From contig OX421506.1 of assembly GCA_949126835.1 (NCBI GenBank), positions 23,521,301 through 23,585,300 of the forward strand: 64,000 nt of DNA. Direction: 5' to 3'. Positions 11,801 through 22,081 of the stretch are shown in pieces; within the stretch, counting starts at the first letter, position 1; each line of letters opens with the position of its first letter. Position numbers and translations under genes: made by a program. Source of the stretch: Anisus vortex (lineage: Eukaryota; Mollusca; Gastropoda; Planorbidae). Under the pieces are notes generated by a model. The model saw nothing but the letters and a program-made list of their open reading frames with translations, did not search any database and was not told the origin of the DNA.

Positions 11801-12960
11801 GTGTTGTTATACGAGGGTTTTTTAATTAAGGGTAATACGGTCAGCGGTTCTAAAATTATTTTTCCTATTGTCTTACAATGATTGATTTTCCCATTGTCTT
11901 ACAATGATTGACACATGTCATATTATTTCTCCCATTGTTTTATAATGGTCTTTATAAGGTTCAGCGGTTCTAAAATTTTATAATTATTTGATAATATTAA
12001 TTAATTTGTTATTTTTATAGTGTTCTTAATAATTTTCAATAGTAAAATAAGTTTATTGTGTTCTTTTCCCTCATTGCCATCTTTTAAGCGATAATTGTCT
12101 TGTAAGGGTCATTTTTACTTACTTGGAGGCAGTAATTGTCTTAATTTATTCTTAACTAATTAACGAATTTTAATTTTTATAACCATAATTAGCTTGTAAA
12201 GGGGCGTTTATTAATTACCAAGGGCCCTAATTATCACATTTTAATCAATAATTTTTTAATAACGTGCCTTTTTACTTACTTGGACACAGTAATTGTATAC
12301 TTTATTAATTAACTAATTATTATTTGAATAGCCATAATTAGCTTGTAAAAGGGCGTTTATTAATTACAAAGGGTTCTAATTATCACATTTTAATCAATAA
12401 TTCTCTAATAACGTGATAATTAATTACTTGGACACAGTAATTGTCTTAATTTATTCTTAACTAATTAACTATTTTTATACATTTTTACTTACTTGGACAC
12501 GGTAATTTTCTTAAAATATTCTTAACTAATTAACTAATTATACTTTTTATAACCCTAATTAACTTGTTTTTAATTACTAAGGGGGTGTGATTATCACTAA
12601 ATAACCCCTAAATATTTATTTATATACATTTTTACTTACTGGGGTACAGTAATTTTCTTAATTGTATACTTTATTAATTAACTAATTATAATTTTTTTTT
12701 TTTAACATTAATTAGCTTGTAAAGGGGCGTTTATTAATTACAAAGGGGCCGTAATTATCACTAAATAGACCACATTTTATATACTTTTTTACATTTTTAC
12801 TTACTTGGAGGCAGTATTTTTCTTTATTCTTAATTAATTATCTAATTATAATTTTGAGTCATAATTACTATTTTATAATTTTCTTTTAAACATAATTATT
12901 TTTAATTTGCATTGATAATCAATGTTTTGAAAGTCTAGACATATATCCTTTAACATTTTT
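11801..12960 (+). repeat. AT-rich degenerate tandem repeats, left arm
   Basis: Imperfect repeats of roughly 120-150 bp containing CTTACTTGGACACAGTAATT, ACTAATTAACTAATTATA and AAGGGGCGTTTATTAATTAC. At 11840-11970 a shorter repeat carries CAGCGGTTCTAAAAT and CCATTGTCTTACAATG. No coding potential. Confidence 0.75.
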
Positions 12961-13180
12961 AGAACCCCTGAGGCGCTTATTCACATCGCTGTCTAACTTT
13001 TTACCTGAGCAGCTGTTTATTTTTATCGCTCAGCGCGTCTTTTAATGACTTTTTCAGCTGTTGTGGAAATTCTTTTGTAGTGCTGTTCTCGCTCGCGCTG
13101 TTAATGACTTTTTCATCTGTTGAGAAAAGTCTTTTGATCTCGCTTTACTCGCTTTTTAATGACCTGGTGTGAAAAAGAGA
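12961..13180 (+). repeat. Short tandem repeat around TTTTTAATGAC, left arm
   Basis: About three drifted copies of a roughly 75-bp unit with CGCT...TTAATGACTTTTTCAGCTGTTG. Non-coding; mirrored at about 28480-28690. Confidence 0.55.
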
Positions 13181-13205
13181 TAAAACTGCCCTTTCAAAGC
13201 CTGCT

Positions 13206-13400
13206 ATGGGAGATAATTCAAGTAGCACTAAACGTTTTTTTTCTTTACAACTTACGTTTCCCATGATATTTTTTTTGTTTTTATCATTTGCATTAGTTTT
13301 GGGGGTATTTTTTCTTTGTATTTCGAGTATTCCTTTTTTAAATATTTTTCTTTTCAATTTAAATAATTTAAATTGTTTAATCGTTAAATGCAATGTTTGA
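13206..13400 (+). CDS. Possible small hydrophobic protein, left arm (weak)
   Basis: 64-codon frame with a fair start context (G at -3 and G at +4). It has a polar N-terminus and then a long Phe/Leu/Ile-rich stretch that could form two membrane helices (about residues 15-53). The T-rich composition could produce such a frame by chance. The opposite strand is also open (13145-13393, 82 codons, Lys-rich). Both frames are preserved in the other arm, but the arms are nearly identical throughout, so conservation says little. I do not recognise either. Confidence 0.2.
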   Translation: MGDNSSSTKRFFSLQLTFPMIFFLFLSFALVLGVFFLCISSIPFLNIFLFNLNNLNCLIVKCNV

Positions 13401-14150
13401 CTTACTATAACATCATTCTTTTTCTTTTTTAAAACTTATATATTTTACAATTTAAACGATAAGTAAATACAATTTTTACTTACTAAAACCAGTAATTTCT
13501 ATATTTTATACGAAATTAATTAACGAATTTTATTTTTTTTAAAGTCATACATATCTTGTAAAGCGAGTTTTTACTTATTAAGAGGCGTATATTTCTTTAA
13601 TTAAGGTTTACATTATATAACTTTTGTTTAAATTCTTTAATAAGACACCCTTTTTATTTACGAACTTTTTACTTACATAGTTAACATTTGTATCTTTTAA
13701 TTATTCTTTACAATTTTAATTGATAATACATGTAAATACCTTTTACTCAACTAGTTTAAAATTTTCCCTTTTAAACATACATATTTCTAATTTGAATTGA
13801 TAATCATTGTTTTAAAAGCCTAAACACTAAACATTTTTAGAGCTCCAGGGCAAAATATAAAGTCCAGATGTTGTGAGAGTTCCCAAAGTACATTATTTTA
13901 GTGTATGCGTATTTTGAATGTGTATGTATGTGTATGCAAATAAGAGAGTTCTTTAAAGTTACTAAAATACTATACTAAAATAGTTTATATATTTTGAATG
14001 TATAAATGTACAATAAGTGTCTCTTTATCTATTAAAAGTCAGTTTGTTAAATGGTTGTATCTTTTAATTTTTGTCGTGTAATTTTTACTTAACAGGATTA
14101 AACATTTTAAAATTTAAGTAACTTAAGTCTTTCAAGTGGTGTCCACTATG
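13401..14150. other. AT-rich arm DNA, no gene
   Basis: Continuation of AT-rich sequence with repeated ACTTACTAAAACCAGTAATTT-like fragments up to about 13560, and a TATGTGTATGC run near 13920. Nothing else supported. Confidence 0.5.
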
Positions 14151-14159
14151 GCGGGTCAG

Positions 14160-14440
14160 AAGGGGGCGGATCCAAGATGGCCGATCCGAGTGTTCCATGT
14201 GATTATTTGTGTGTAGTGTTACACGTGATTTTATCATCGTGGTTTAATTAAAGATACCGGAAAACAAGATGGCGTCCGATGTACGTGGCATACAAGGGCA
14301 GTAACCGTGTAATTAAATTTGTAATTTTTGTATTTTTAATTAACTTTATGGTTGTAGACAAGATGATGGAAGGGGTGTATTGAAGTTGTTGACTCCACTG
14401 TTCCACACGCTGATGAACCGGAAGTAAGATGGCGTCCGAT
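14160..14440 (+). promoter_or_regulatory. Three YY1/ETS composite boxes, left arm
   Basis: CCAAGATGGCC lies at 14172-14182. ACCGG plus CAAGATGGCG lies at 14256-14274. AACCGGAAGTAAGATGGCG lies at 14416-14434. The last two sit in a duplicated segment (shared GTCCGAT...ACGTGGCATACAAGGGCAGTAACC). All share the orientation of the terminal YY1 box. A 98-codon frame over this duplication has the two copies in different frames and is not a gene. Confidence 0.55.
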
Positions 14441-14578
14441 TTACGTGGCATACAAGGGCAGTAACCATGTAAATAATTTTTTAAACAGTAAACAAAGAAA
14501 GTTTTAATTTTATTTTTATTTTTATTTGCGTTCAAGTACATCAAACAGAGAATAAAACAACAACAATATATAATATAA

Positions 14579-15290
14579 TTATAATATCCTATTCTCAGTG
14601 TTCAGGATTTGTAGAGCGAAAAGTGCACAAAGTGTCAAGATCCCAATGCCTGCAGCAGCACAGCCTAGGATTGTCTTAAGTGAGGGCCAAGAGCTGCCAT
14701 TTTTATTCTCACCTCTACCAGACTTGAATTCCAAAAACCCTTCCTGTGTTGAAGAAGATGGAAGCTAGTTTAATATACGCTTTTATATTTAACTTTCTAT
14801 AGGATGATTTTTGTTTAAAGAGTGTCTTTGTTACTCTTGTAAACCTATTACTTACCCAGTTATTATGACTATTTAGCCAACTCGACAGATGTATATCCAT
14901 ATATGTTGTTAACCATTCTAGAAGATTATCTACTAGGTGGTATTTCTTTAGTTGAAAACACCGAGCTGCAAATTGACCCGAAAAGTCAAACAACGCCACA
15001 ATTCGTCCCCAATTTATATCCTCACAAAATATTTCTATAACGATCGATGTGAAAGTGTCATACGCATTGTCATCAGTTATGACTAGACCATCTATTAGGT
15101 TATCAAATCTATTCTTAAATCGTTCTTCAAATTCATCTCCTAGTATTCTCATAGCATTTTGAACAGAATTCGGAGTGTTGATAATACTTTCATGCCGACC
15201 ATCGTTTCTCCAAGTATACTCATTGCATTGTAAACGATATTTTATGTAATCCACCGCAATGCTACGCGTATTTTCATGTGCTATAGACAT
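14579..15290 (-). CDS. Bcl-2-family apoptosis regulator, spliced (left copy)
   Basis: Two exons on the minus strand: 15290-14856 (145 codons) and 14743-14579 (54 codons plus stop), joined across a 112-bp GT-AG intron (14744-14855, donor GTAAGT, acceptor AACACAG), giving 199 residues. Exon 1 carries a BH3 motif (about residues 43-58, with L50, G51, D52, E53) and a BH1 motif (about 92-108, with N93-W94-G95-R96). BH2 begins at W138 and is completed across the intron, with W145 as the last codon of exon 1. Exon 2 ends in a hydrophobic anchor (about residues 169-192) and a short polar tail. Without splicing, the frame reads into the intron and loses BH2 and the anchor. Expected role: tail-anchored regulator of mitochondrial apoptosis; pro-survival is more likely given the complete BH1-BH2 groove, but this is inference. 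It differs from the right-arm copy at residue 24 (Glu here, Gly there). Confidence 0.85.
14744..14855 (-). other. Bcl-2 gene intron, left copy
   Basis: 112 bp. Donor GTAAGT at 14855-14850; pyrimidine-rich tract and CAG acceptor at 14744-14746, all read on the minus strand. Phase 0. Confidence 0.8.
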
Positions 15291-15469
15291 ATTATTTTCA
15301 CGAGAACTAATAAGAATTACAAAAATAACCGTTTTACTTAACGAAAAACCACAACACTTTTAAACAACTGAATAAGGAAGACTACATAATTTTAAAAAAA
15401 TTTGCTGAATAGTGGAAAAAGACCACCATCTGACAAGCAAACATTTAACGAGCAGGTGTTAAACAGCTG
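15291..15469. promoter_or_regulatory. Upstream region of the left Bcl-2 gene
   Basis: 180 bp between the start codon and the 136-bp repeats, AT-rich. In the intact direction it contains a TTTTAAA/TATA-like stretch about 100 bp upstream of the ATG. The promoter role is inference. Confidence 0.3.
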
Positions 15470-15885
15470 CCCGCTAGGCGCTGACCAAGGTAACGACTTC
15501 CTGTCCAAGTGTTGAATCCATTATCGGGCCGTCGCCCGCTGTGCCAGATAATGGCTTCCTGTCCAGATGTTATTGCACTTACCTGACCGTGAGAAAACCT
15601 AAAAGCTAACATTCCCACGACCAGGGTAATGGTTTCCTGTCCAGGTGTTGAATCAATTATCTGGTCGCTGGGCGCTGACCAAGTTAACGACTTCCTGTCC
15701 AGATGTTATTGCACTTACCTGACCGTGAGAAAACCTAAAAGCTAACATTTCCACGACCAAGGTAATGGTTTCCTGTCCAGGTGTTGAATCAATTATCTGG
15801 TCGCTGGGCGCTGACCAAGTTAACGACTTCCTGTCCAGATGTTATTGCACTTACCTGACCGTGAAAAAATCTAAAAGCTAACATT
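15470..15885 (+). repeat. 136-bp tandem repeats, left arm
   Basis: CTTCCTGTCCAGATGTTATT recurs at 15555, 15691 and 15827, an exact 136-bp spacing. Each unit also has a half-unit copy (TTTCCTGTCCAGGTGTTG), so the motif recurs about every 68 bp. The array lies just upstream of the Bcl-2 gene. TTCCTG is ETS-like; an enhancer role is possible but unproven. Confidence 0.85.
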
Positions 15886-15959
15886 CCCAGGGTCACGCCA
15901 AACCTAACCGTCAACAACGTTCCCACTTTTTTTTTGTCATCTTCAATCTCTGCCTTTTT

Positions 15960-17110
15960 ATTTTACTAACTTCTTATCTCTTTCTCAAAAAAATTTTTAA
16001 GTACCATTTCTCAAACTCTCCCTCTCTCACAAAACTTTGTAAACAACCTTTTTTAAAATTTTTCTCTCTCGCAAAAAAACTTTGTAGGACACCTTCCCAA
16101 AATCTCTCTCTCCAGACAAACTTTTTTAAGTACGTCTTCCCAAAATCTCTCGCTCCAGACAAACTTTTTTAAGTACGTCTTCCCAAAATCTCTCTCTCCA
16201 GACAAACTTTTTAAAGTACGTCTTCCCAAAATCTCTCTCTCCAGACAAACTTTTTTAAGTACGTCTTCCCAAAATCTCTCTCTTCTGACAAACTTTTTTA
16301 AGTACAACTTCCCAAAATATTTTACACTCTCGACAAACTTTTTTAAGTTCACCTTCCCAAAATCTCTCTCTCCTGACAAACTTTTTTAAGTACAACTTTT
16401 CAAACTCTAGCTCTCCTGACAAACTTTTTTAAGGTCACCTTCCTAAAATCTCTCTCCTGACAAACTTTTTTAAGTACAACTTTTCAAACTCTCTCTGTCG
16501 TGACAAACTTTTTTAAGTTCACCTTCCCAAAATCTCTCTCTCCCGACAAACTTTTTTAAGTACAACTTTTCAAACTCTCGATCTCTCCCGACAACTTTTT
16601 TAAGTTCACCTTCCCAAAATCTCTATCTCCTGACAAACTTTTTTAACTTCACCTTCCCAAAATCTTTGACACTCTCGACAAACTTTTTTAAGTTAACCTT
16701 CCCAAAATCTTTTACACTCTCGACAAACTCTTTAAGTTCACCTTCCCAAACTCGCAATCTCTCATGACGAACTTTTTTAACTTCACCTCCCCAAAATCTT
16801 TGACACTCTCGACAAACTTTTTTAACTTCACCTCCCCAAAATCTTTGACACTCTCGACAAACTTTTTTAACTTCACCTCCCCAAAATCTTTGACACTCTC
16901 GACAAACTCTTTAAGTTCACCTTCCCAAACTGTCGATCTCTCCCGACAACTTTTCAAGTACAACTTTTCAAACGCTCGATCTCTCTTGACAAACTTTTTT
17001 AAGTTCACCTTCCCAAAATCTTTCACACTAGCTCTCGCTCAAAAACACTTTTTCTTAAAAGCTTTCCCACTCTCGACAAACATTTTAGGACACCCTCCAT
17101 GGACTTCGGT
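15960..17110 (+). repeat. ~45-bp minisatellite, left arm
   Basis: More than 20 drifted copies of a 40-60-bp unit with GACAAACTTTTTTAAGT and CACCTTCCCAAAATCTCT. Several partial frames are open on both strands (for example KLKKFVESVKDFGEV repeats on the minus strand), but frames switch between units. I treat it as non-coding repeat. The left array holds about three extra units compared with the right arm. Confidence 0.85.
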
Positions 17111-17779
17111 CTAACAGTATCCATCTCTCTGTCTCCAACTCTTTCTCGCCCCATCTCTTCTTCTAACAAAACTTTAAGTTAACACAATCCTAACGATCAC
17201 GCATTCCTTCTTTCTGCCTTGCTCAAGCTCTGTATCTCTTACTTCATTCTTCTCTCAAACTCTGTCTCTCTCTTTCATGCGTGCCATCTTTTACTTGTCT
17301 CATTCGCAGAACTTATGTTCCTTACTCTGCCTACACTTAATTCTCTCTTCGTCTCTTTTCGCTAACAAAACTTTGTGTTAACGAACCCTAACATTTACAC
17401 ATTCCATCTTTCTGCCTTGTTCAATCTCTGTAGGCCTATCTCTTATTTCATTCTTCTCTCAAACTCTGTCTCTCTCTCTCTCTAAAAACACTTTATTTTC
17501 AGCAAACGCTAACACATATTCCACTTCACAGCTTTCACTCTGTCTTTCCTTTTCTTTTTCCTGCGTACCATCTTTTACGTACTCCTTTTCTGTGACGTCT
17601 TTTCTTACTCTGTCTCCAGAGCTTTCTCTGACAAAACGTTTAGTTACTCTAAGCATCTCTCTTTCTACAGCGTTCTCTCTTTCTACCTTGTTCAATCTCT
17701 ACCTCCTTACTAACTTCTTCTCCTCTTTCTAAAATTGTCTTCCCTTTTATGTTTTATATTGTGCAAAGCATTTAGTACC
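17111..17779 (+). other. Pyrimidine-rich region upstream of gene copy 1
   Basis: Strongly strand-asymmetric CT-rich DNA with TCTCTCT runs, repeated four times in the element in alternating orientation. A non-ATG open frame lies on the opposite strand (17459-17695), is composed of low-complexity E/R/K residues, and is probably not a gene. The promoter of the downstream gene should lie at its 3' side; TTTTATATTG at 17751-17760 is a weak TATA-like candidate. Confidence 0.5.
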
Positions 17780-18258
17780 ATGGATCCTAGGGGGAAACAC
17801 CCCTTTACCGCTCGCATTGCTGGCCCAGGCAATGTCGACAGTGGAATTGTATTAGAATGTGGCAGTACAGACTGTGATTTGGCTTCAATCATTGAGAAAA
17901 TCAAAGGAGACATCACTTGCGTTGTATTATTGAATGAAGATGAAATGCAGGTAAGATACTACTTATTTTATATATTACAATCACTCCTTCTATATAGAAT
18001 ATTAGTGCGTACTACTCTCATTCATTTAAAGAAATAATATTAATTTACTTTCGATGTCTTGTGTAGAAACTTGTAGATGCGGATACTGAAGGGCTAGTTC
18101 AGAGCCTTGGGAGATCTATGAAAGTCATCAAATCTATACAGGAGTCTTGTCAGCGCCTAATTGAGGAGCAGGCAGACCTGAAAGCCGCCCTGGAGCTTGT
18201 TCGTTTTTACAACTTGGAAAATGCAATGCGTAATTGCATGACAAATGTTTACAAGTAG
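17780..18258 (+). CDS. Unknown spliced 120-residue protein, copy 1
   Basis: Exon 1 is 17780-17950 (57 codons); exon 2 is 18067-18258 (63 codons plus stop). A 116-bp GT-AG intron (GTAAGA...TGTAG) separates them in phase 0. I chose the ATG at 17780 because of its ACCATGG context; the longer open frame upstream starts at a non-ATG codon. The N-terminal half is compact with cysteines at 27, 32 and 47 and an acidic end. The C-terminal half (about residues 64-105) has a heptad-like pattern suggesting a coiled coil. AATAAA follows at 18291. I do not recognise the family; a DNA-binding, capsid-accessory or host-interaction role would be guesswork. Four copies with almost unchanged protein argue that it is a real gene. 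Confidence 0.7.
17951..18066 (+). other. Intron with antisense LINE 3' end, copy 1
   Basis: From CTTATTTTATATATTAC onward, about 60 bp align without gaps to the plus-strand text at about 10440-10500 (antisense 3' end of a LINE). By hand I count about 49 of 60 identities. Confidence 0.6.
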
Positions 18259-18430
18259 ACATTGCTAGCTTTAGAGTCTTAAATTATAAAAATAAAATAA
18301 ATGAAACAAAATAAATATTGGTGTTTGTTGTTTGTGTATGAAGGTTTTGAAAATAATGTTATTGGGAGATATAGCAAAGGTCAAGGTCAACTAAAGTATT
18401 ACAACTGACCCTAGTGTGAATTTGGGAAAA
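18259..18430 (+). other. 3' region of gene copy 1
   Basis: Contains AATAAA at 18291-18296 and further AATAAA-like words, then AAGGTCAAGGTCAACTAAAG, and ends at GAATTTGGGAAAAG, where the inner inverted repeat stops. Confidence 0.5.
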
Positions 18431-19697
18431 GCCCCTCCTCGCTCTACCTAACTATTACTGTCTAAATTTTACCAAATTTTACCAAACTATCTATGGAAAC
18501 TTTAATTACCTAACCAACATTTACTAATAGTAGTGGGAATAATTTTCGTAACACATAATGCCACTCACCACCTATATAACCTTTGTCATTCCCATTACTT
18601 TCCTTCTCAGACCTATCATAGAAATATCTCCTAAATCAATTACATATCAAAATGATTATAGTGCCAAGGTAGTCGAAATTTAAACCTGTTTATTTTCCTA
18701 GGTCTTTTAAGATAGATCTACAATTTTATTTTCTTAATTTCACATACAATTGTTATATGACCCAATAGGAGAAACAGCCCTCTATGACTACTGTCATGTC
18801 ATAACAGATTATTTTTTTCTACCGTGAACAAACATAACCCAACACTACTCTTACAAAACCCCAACACATACCATCGCCACCCAAATATACCTTCCAACTT
18901 AGTCAATCTTACCATATACCATCGCCACCCAAAATAAATCCTCCAAATTAGACAATCTTACTCGACTTAAATCCTTAGAATATTTTTATAGATAGCCCCG
19001 TCCTACCACAGACTTTACAAAACACATTTCTACAACCCCCAAGTGAATTTCCCCACTTAGTAAATCTTGCTTGACTGATGTCACGAAAGATTTCTGATAG
19101 TCTATCTTTATCGATATCCCCGTCCTAACACCAACTTTACAAAACACATTTCTACAACCCCCAAGTGAATTTCCCCACTTAGGAAATCTTGCTTGACTGA
19201 TGTCATGGAAGATTTCTGATTGTCTATCTTTATAGATATCCATGTCCTACCACAAACTTTACAAAACATATACCATCAACACCCAAATATATGTTCCAAC
19301 TTAGGCAATCTAGCTTGACCCAAACCTTCTAATACTTTTATTGATAGCTCTGTCCAAAACACTAATCTTAAAAAAACCTTTATAGATATCCCTGTCCAAA
19401 ACACAACTCAAAACATATATCTACAACACCCAAATATACCTTCCCACTTAGGCAATCTTGCTTGACTCAAACCCTTATAATACTTCTATAGCTAAAAACA
19501 CTGCACCTTCAGTTTAAAGTATTACTTTTTTCACTACCCTATCCAATTTATTGTAGTAATTGCTAATAATAATAAATACACATCCTAAAACTTATCACAA
19601 TTCCTTTAAACTAATTCTAGTGATTTACAAAACTCTTTATAATATTGACTTGTAGCCTCAAACTAAGACAAACAAATAATTTTTTTCTTCTGCCCCA
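18431..19697 (+). repeat. Segment X with ~120-bp tandem repeats (left)
   Basis: Separates gene copies 1 and 2. About 18831-19480 holds drifted repeats with TTACAAAACACATTTCTACAACC, CCCACTTAGG.AATCTTGCTTGACT and TCTTTATAGATATCC. An 85-codon minus-strand frame (18986-19243) covers two repeats in different frames and is not a gene. The inverted copy is at 22082-23348. Confidence 0.75.
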
Positions 19698-19870
19698 CTT
19701 TTCCCAAATTCACACTAGGGTCAGTTGTAATACTTTAGTTGACCTTGACCTTTGCTATATCTCCCAATAACATTATTTTCAAAACCTTCATACACAAACA
19801 ACAAACACCAATATTTATTTTGTTTCATTTATTTTATTTTTATAATTTAAGACTCTAAAGCTAGCAATGT

Positions 19871-20349
19871 CTACTTGTAAACATTTGTCATGCAATTACG
19901 CATTGGATTTTCCAAGTTGTAAAAACGAACAAGCTCCAGGGCGGCTTTCAGGTCTGCCTGCTCCTCAATTAGGCGCTGACAAGACTCCTGTATAGATTTG
20001 ATGACTTTCATAGATCTCCCAAGGCTCTGAACTAGCCCTTCAGTATCCGCATCCACAAGTTTCTACACAAGACATCGAAAGTAAATTAATATTATTTCTT
20101 TAAATGAATGAGAGTAGTACGCACTAATATTCTATATAGAAGGAGTGATTGTAATATATAAAATAAGTAGTATCTTACCTGCATTTCATCTTCATTCAAT
20201 AATACAACACAAGTGATGTCTCCTTTGATTTTCTCAATGATTGAAGCCAAATCACAGTCTGTACTACCACATTCTAATACAATTCCACTGTCGACATTGC
20301 CTGGGCCAGCAATGCGAGCGGTAAAGGGGTATTTCCCCCTAGGATCCAT
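19871..20349 (-). CDS. Unknown spliced 120-residue protein, copy 2
   Basis: Minus strand. Exon 1 is 20349-20179, the 116-bp intron is 20178-20063, and exon 2 is 20062-19871. Splice signals and phase are the same as in copy 1. Two amino-acid differences set it apart from the other three copies: His7 to Tyr and Ala110 to Pro (a proline near the end of the predicted helix). It is therefore the most divergent copy, though still intact. See copy 1 for protein features. Function unknown. Confidence 0.68.
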
Positions 20350-20852
20350 GGTACTAAATGCTTTTCACAATATAAAACATAAAAGGGAAGACAATTTTAG
20401 AAAGAGGAGAAGAAGTTAGTAAGGAGGTAGAGATTGAACAAGGTAGAAAGAGAGAACGCTGTAGAAAGAGAGATGCTTAGAGTAACTAAACGTTTTGTCA
20501 GAGAAAGCTCTGGAGACAGAGTAAGAAAAGACGTCACAGAAAAGGAGTACGTAAAAGATGGTACGCAGGAAAAAGAAAAGGAAAGACAGAGTGAAAGCTG
20601 TGAAGTGGAATATGTGTTAGCGTTTGCTGAAAATAAAGTGTTTTTAGAGAGAGAGAGAGACAGAGTTTGAGAGAAGAATGAAATAAGAGATAGGCCTACA
20701 GAGATTGAACAAGGCAGAAAGATGGAATGTGTAAATGTTAGGGTTCGTTAACACAAAGTTTTGTTAGCGAAAAGAGACGAAGAGAGAATTAAGTGTAGGC
20801 AGAGTAAGGAACATAAGTTCTGCGAATGAGACAAGTAAAAGATGGCACGCAT
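20350..20852 (-). other. Upstream region of gene copy 2 (purine-rich on plus strand)
   Basis: Same CT-rich upstream DNA as copy 1, inverted. Low-complexity frames, for example 20434-20670 (plus strand, non-ATG), are not supported as genes. Confidence 0.5.
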
Positions 20853-20924
20853 TCCTTCTTTCTGCCTTGCTCAAGCTCTGTATCTCTTACTTCATTCTTC
20901 TCTCAAACTCTGTCTCTCTCTTTC
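20853..20924 (+). other. Central spacer of the palindrome (72 bp)
   Basis: The only segment of the element that does not pair with its mirror. It is a pyrimidine-rich stretch that also occurs inside the left arm near 17205-17276, so it is one extra copy of arm sequence left unpaired at the centre. Confidence 0.75.
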
Positions 20925-20930
20925 ATGCGT

Positions 20931-21429
20931 GCCATCTTTTACTTGTCTCATTCGCAGAACTTATGTTCCTTACTCTGCCTACACTTAATTCTCTCTTCGT
21001 CTCTTTTCGCTAACAAAACTTTGTGTTAACGAACCCTAACATTTACACATTCCATCTTTCTGCCTTGTTCAATCTCTGTAGGCCTATCTCTTATTTCATT
21101 CTTCTCTCAAACTCTGTCTCTCTCTCTCTCTCTAAAAACACTTTATTTTCAGCAAACGCTAACACATATTCCACTTCACAGCTTTCACTCTGTCTTTCCT
21201 TTTCTTTTTCCTGCGTACCATCTTTTACGTACTCCTTTTCTGTGACGTCTTTTCTTACTCTGTCTCCAGAGCTTTCTCTGACAAAACGTTTAGTTACTCT
21301 AAGCATCTCTCTTTCTACAGCGTTCTCTCTTTCTACCTTGTTCAATCTCTACCTCCTTACTAACTTCTTCTCCTCTTTCTAAAATTGTCTTCCCTTTTAT
21401 GTTTTATATTGTGCAAAGCATTTAGTACC
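20931..21429 (+). other. Pyrimidine-rich upstream region of gene copy 3
   Basis: Matches 17283-17779 with a slightly longer (TC)n run. The overlapping frames at 21023-21382 (plus) and 21091-21345 (minus) are low-complexity and not supported as genes. Confidence 0.5.
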
Positions 21430-21908
21430 ATGGATCCTAGGGGGAAACACCCCTTTACCGCTCGCATTGCTGGCCCAGGCAATGTCGACAGTGGAATTGT
21501 ATTAGAATGTGGTAGTACAGACTGTGATTTGGCTTCAATCATTGAGAAAATCAAAGGAGACATCACTTGTGTTGTATTATTGAATGAAGATGAAATGCAG
21601 GTAAGATACTACTTATTTTATATATTACAATCACTCCTTCTATATAGAATATTAGTGCGTACTACTCTCATTCATTTAAAGAAATAATATTAATTTACTT
21701 TCGATGTCTTGTGTAGAAACTTGTGGATGCGGATACTGAAGGGCTAGTTCAGAGCCTTGGGAGATCTATGAAAGTCATCAAATCTATACAGGAGTCTTGT
21801 CAGCGCCTAATTGAGGAGCAGGCAGACCTGAAAGCCGCCCTGGAGCTTGTTCGTTTTTACAACTTGGAAAATGCAATGCGTAATTGCATGACAAATGTTT
21901 ACAAGTAG
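21430..21908 (+). CDS. Unknown spliced 120-residue protein, copy 3
   Basis: Exon 1 is 21430-21600, the 116-bp intron is 21601-21716, and exon 2 is 21717-21908. The predicted protein is identical to copies 1 and 4, although silent changes exist relative to copy 1 (for example in the Gly28, Cys47 and Val59 codons). Silent rather than replacement changes among copies 1, 3 and 4 are consistent with purifying selection, but the number of sites is very small. Function unknown; see copy 1. Confidence 0.7.
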
Positions 21909-22081
21909 ACATTGCTAGCTTTAGAGTCTTAAATTATAAAAATAAAATAAATGAAACAAAATAAATATTGGTGTTTGTTGTTTGTGTATGAAGGTTTTGA
22001 AAATAATGTTATTGGGAGATATAGCAAAGGTCAAGGTCAACTAAAGTATTACAACTGACCCTAGTGTGAATTTGGGAAAAG
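21909..22081 (+). other. 3' region of gene copy 3
   Basis: AATAAA words directly follow the stop, as in copy 1. The region ends at the R/X boundary. Confidence 0.45.

Larger units (their letters stand above)
11617..20852 (+). repeat. Left arm of the palindrome
   Basis: 9.2-kb inverted repeat. Order inward: terminal motif cluster, AT-rich repeats, YY1/ETS boxes, Bcl-2 gene (minus), 136-bp repeats, ~45-bp minisatellite, pyrimidine-rich DNA, gene copy 1 (plus), segment X, gene copy 2 (minus). Confidence 0.93.
19698..20852 (-). repeat. Inner inverted repeat R', holding gene copy 2
   Basis: Inverted copy of 17277-18430. With the latter it brackets segment X, so X could invert by recombination. 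Its outer edge meets the central spacer. Confidence 0.85.

Noticed and set aside
14248..14544. 98-codon minus-strand frame (mirror 27107-27403)
   Set aside because: It spans a duplicated YY1/ETS segment with the two copies read in different frames, as expected of non-coding DNA.
14715..15290. 191-codon single-exon version of the Bcl-2 gene
   Set aside because: It reads through the intron, losing the BH2 end and membrane anchor that the spliced form restores. The mirrored frame at 26361-26936 has the same problem.
17735..17779. Upstream extension of the unknown gene (15 extra codons)
   Set aside because: It begins at TTG, not ATG. The ATG at 17780 has a strong start context, and the extension is disrupted in copy 2.
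18986..19243. 85-codon frame in segment X (mirror 22536-22793)
   Set aside because: It covers two ~120-bp tandem repeats read in different frames.
20434..20670. E/R/K-rich frame upstream of each unknown-gene copy (four occurrences)
   Set aside because: It starts at a non-ATG codon in a purine-rich low-complexity tract, and its end shifts with GA-repeat length.
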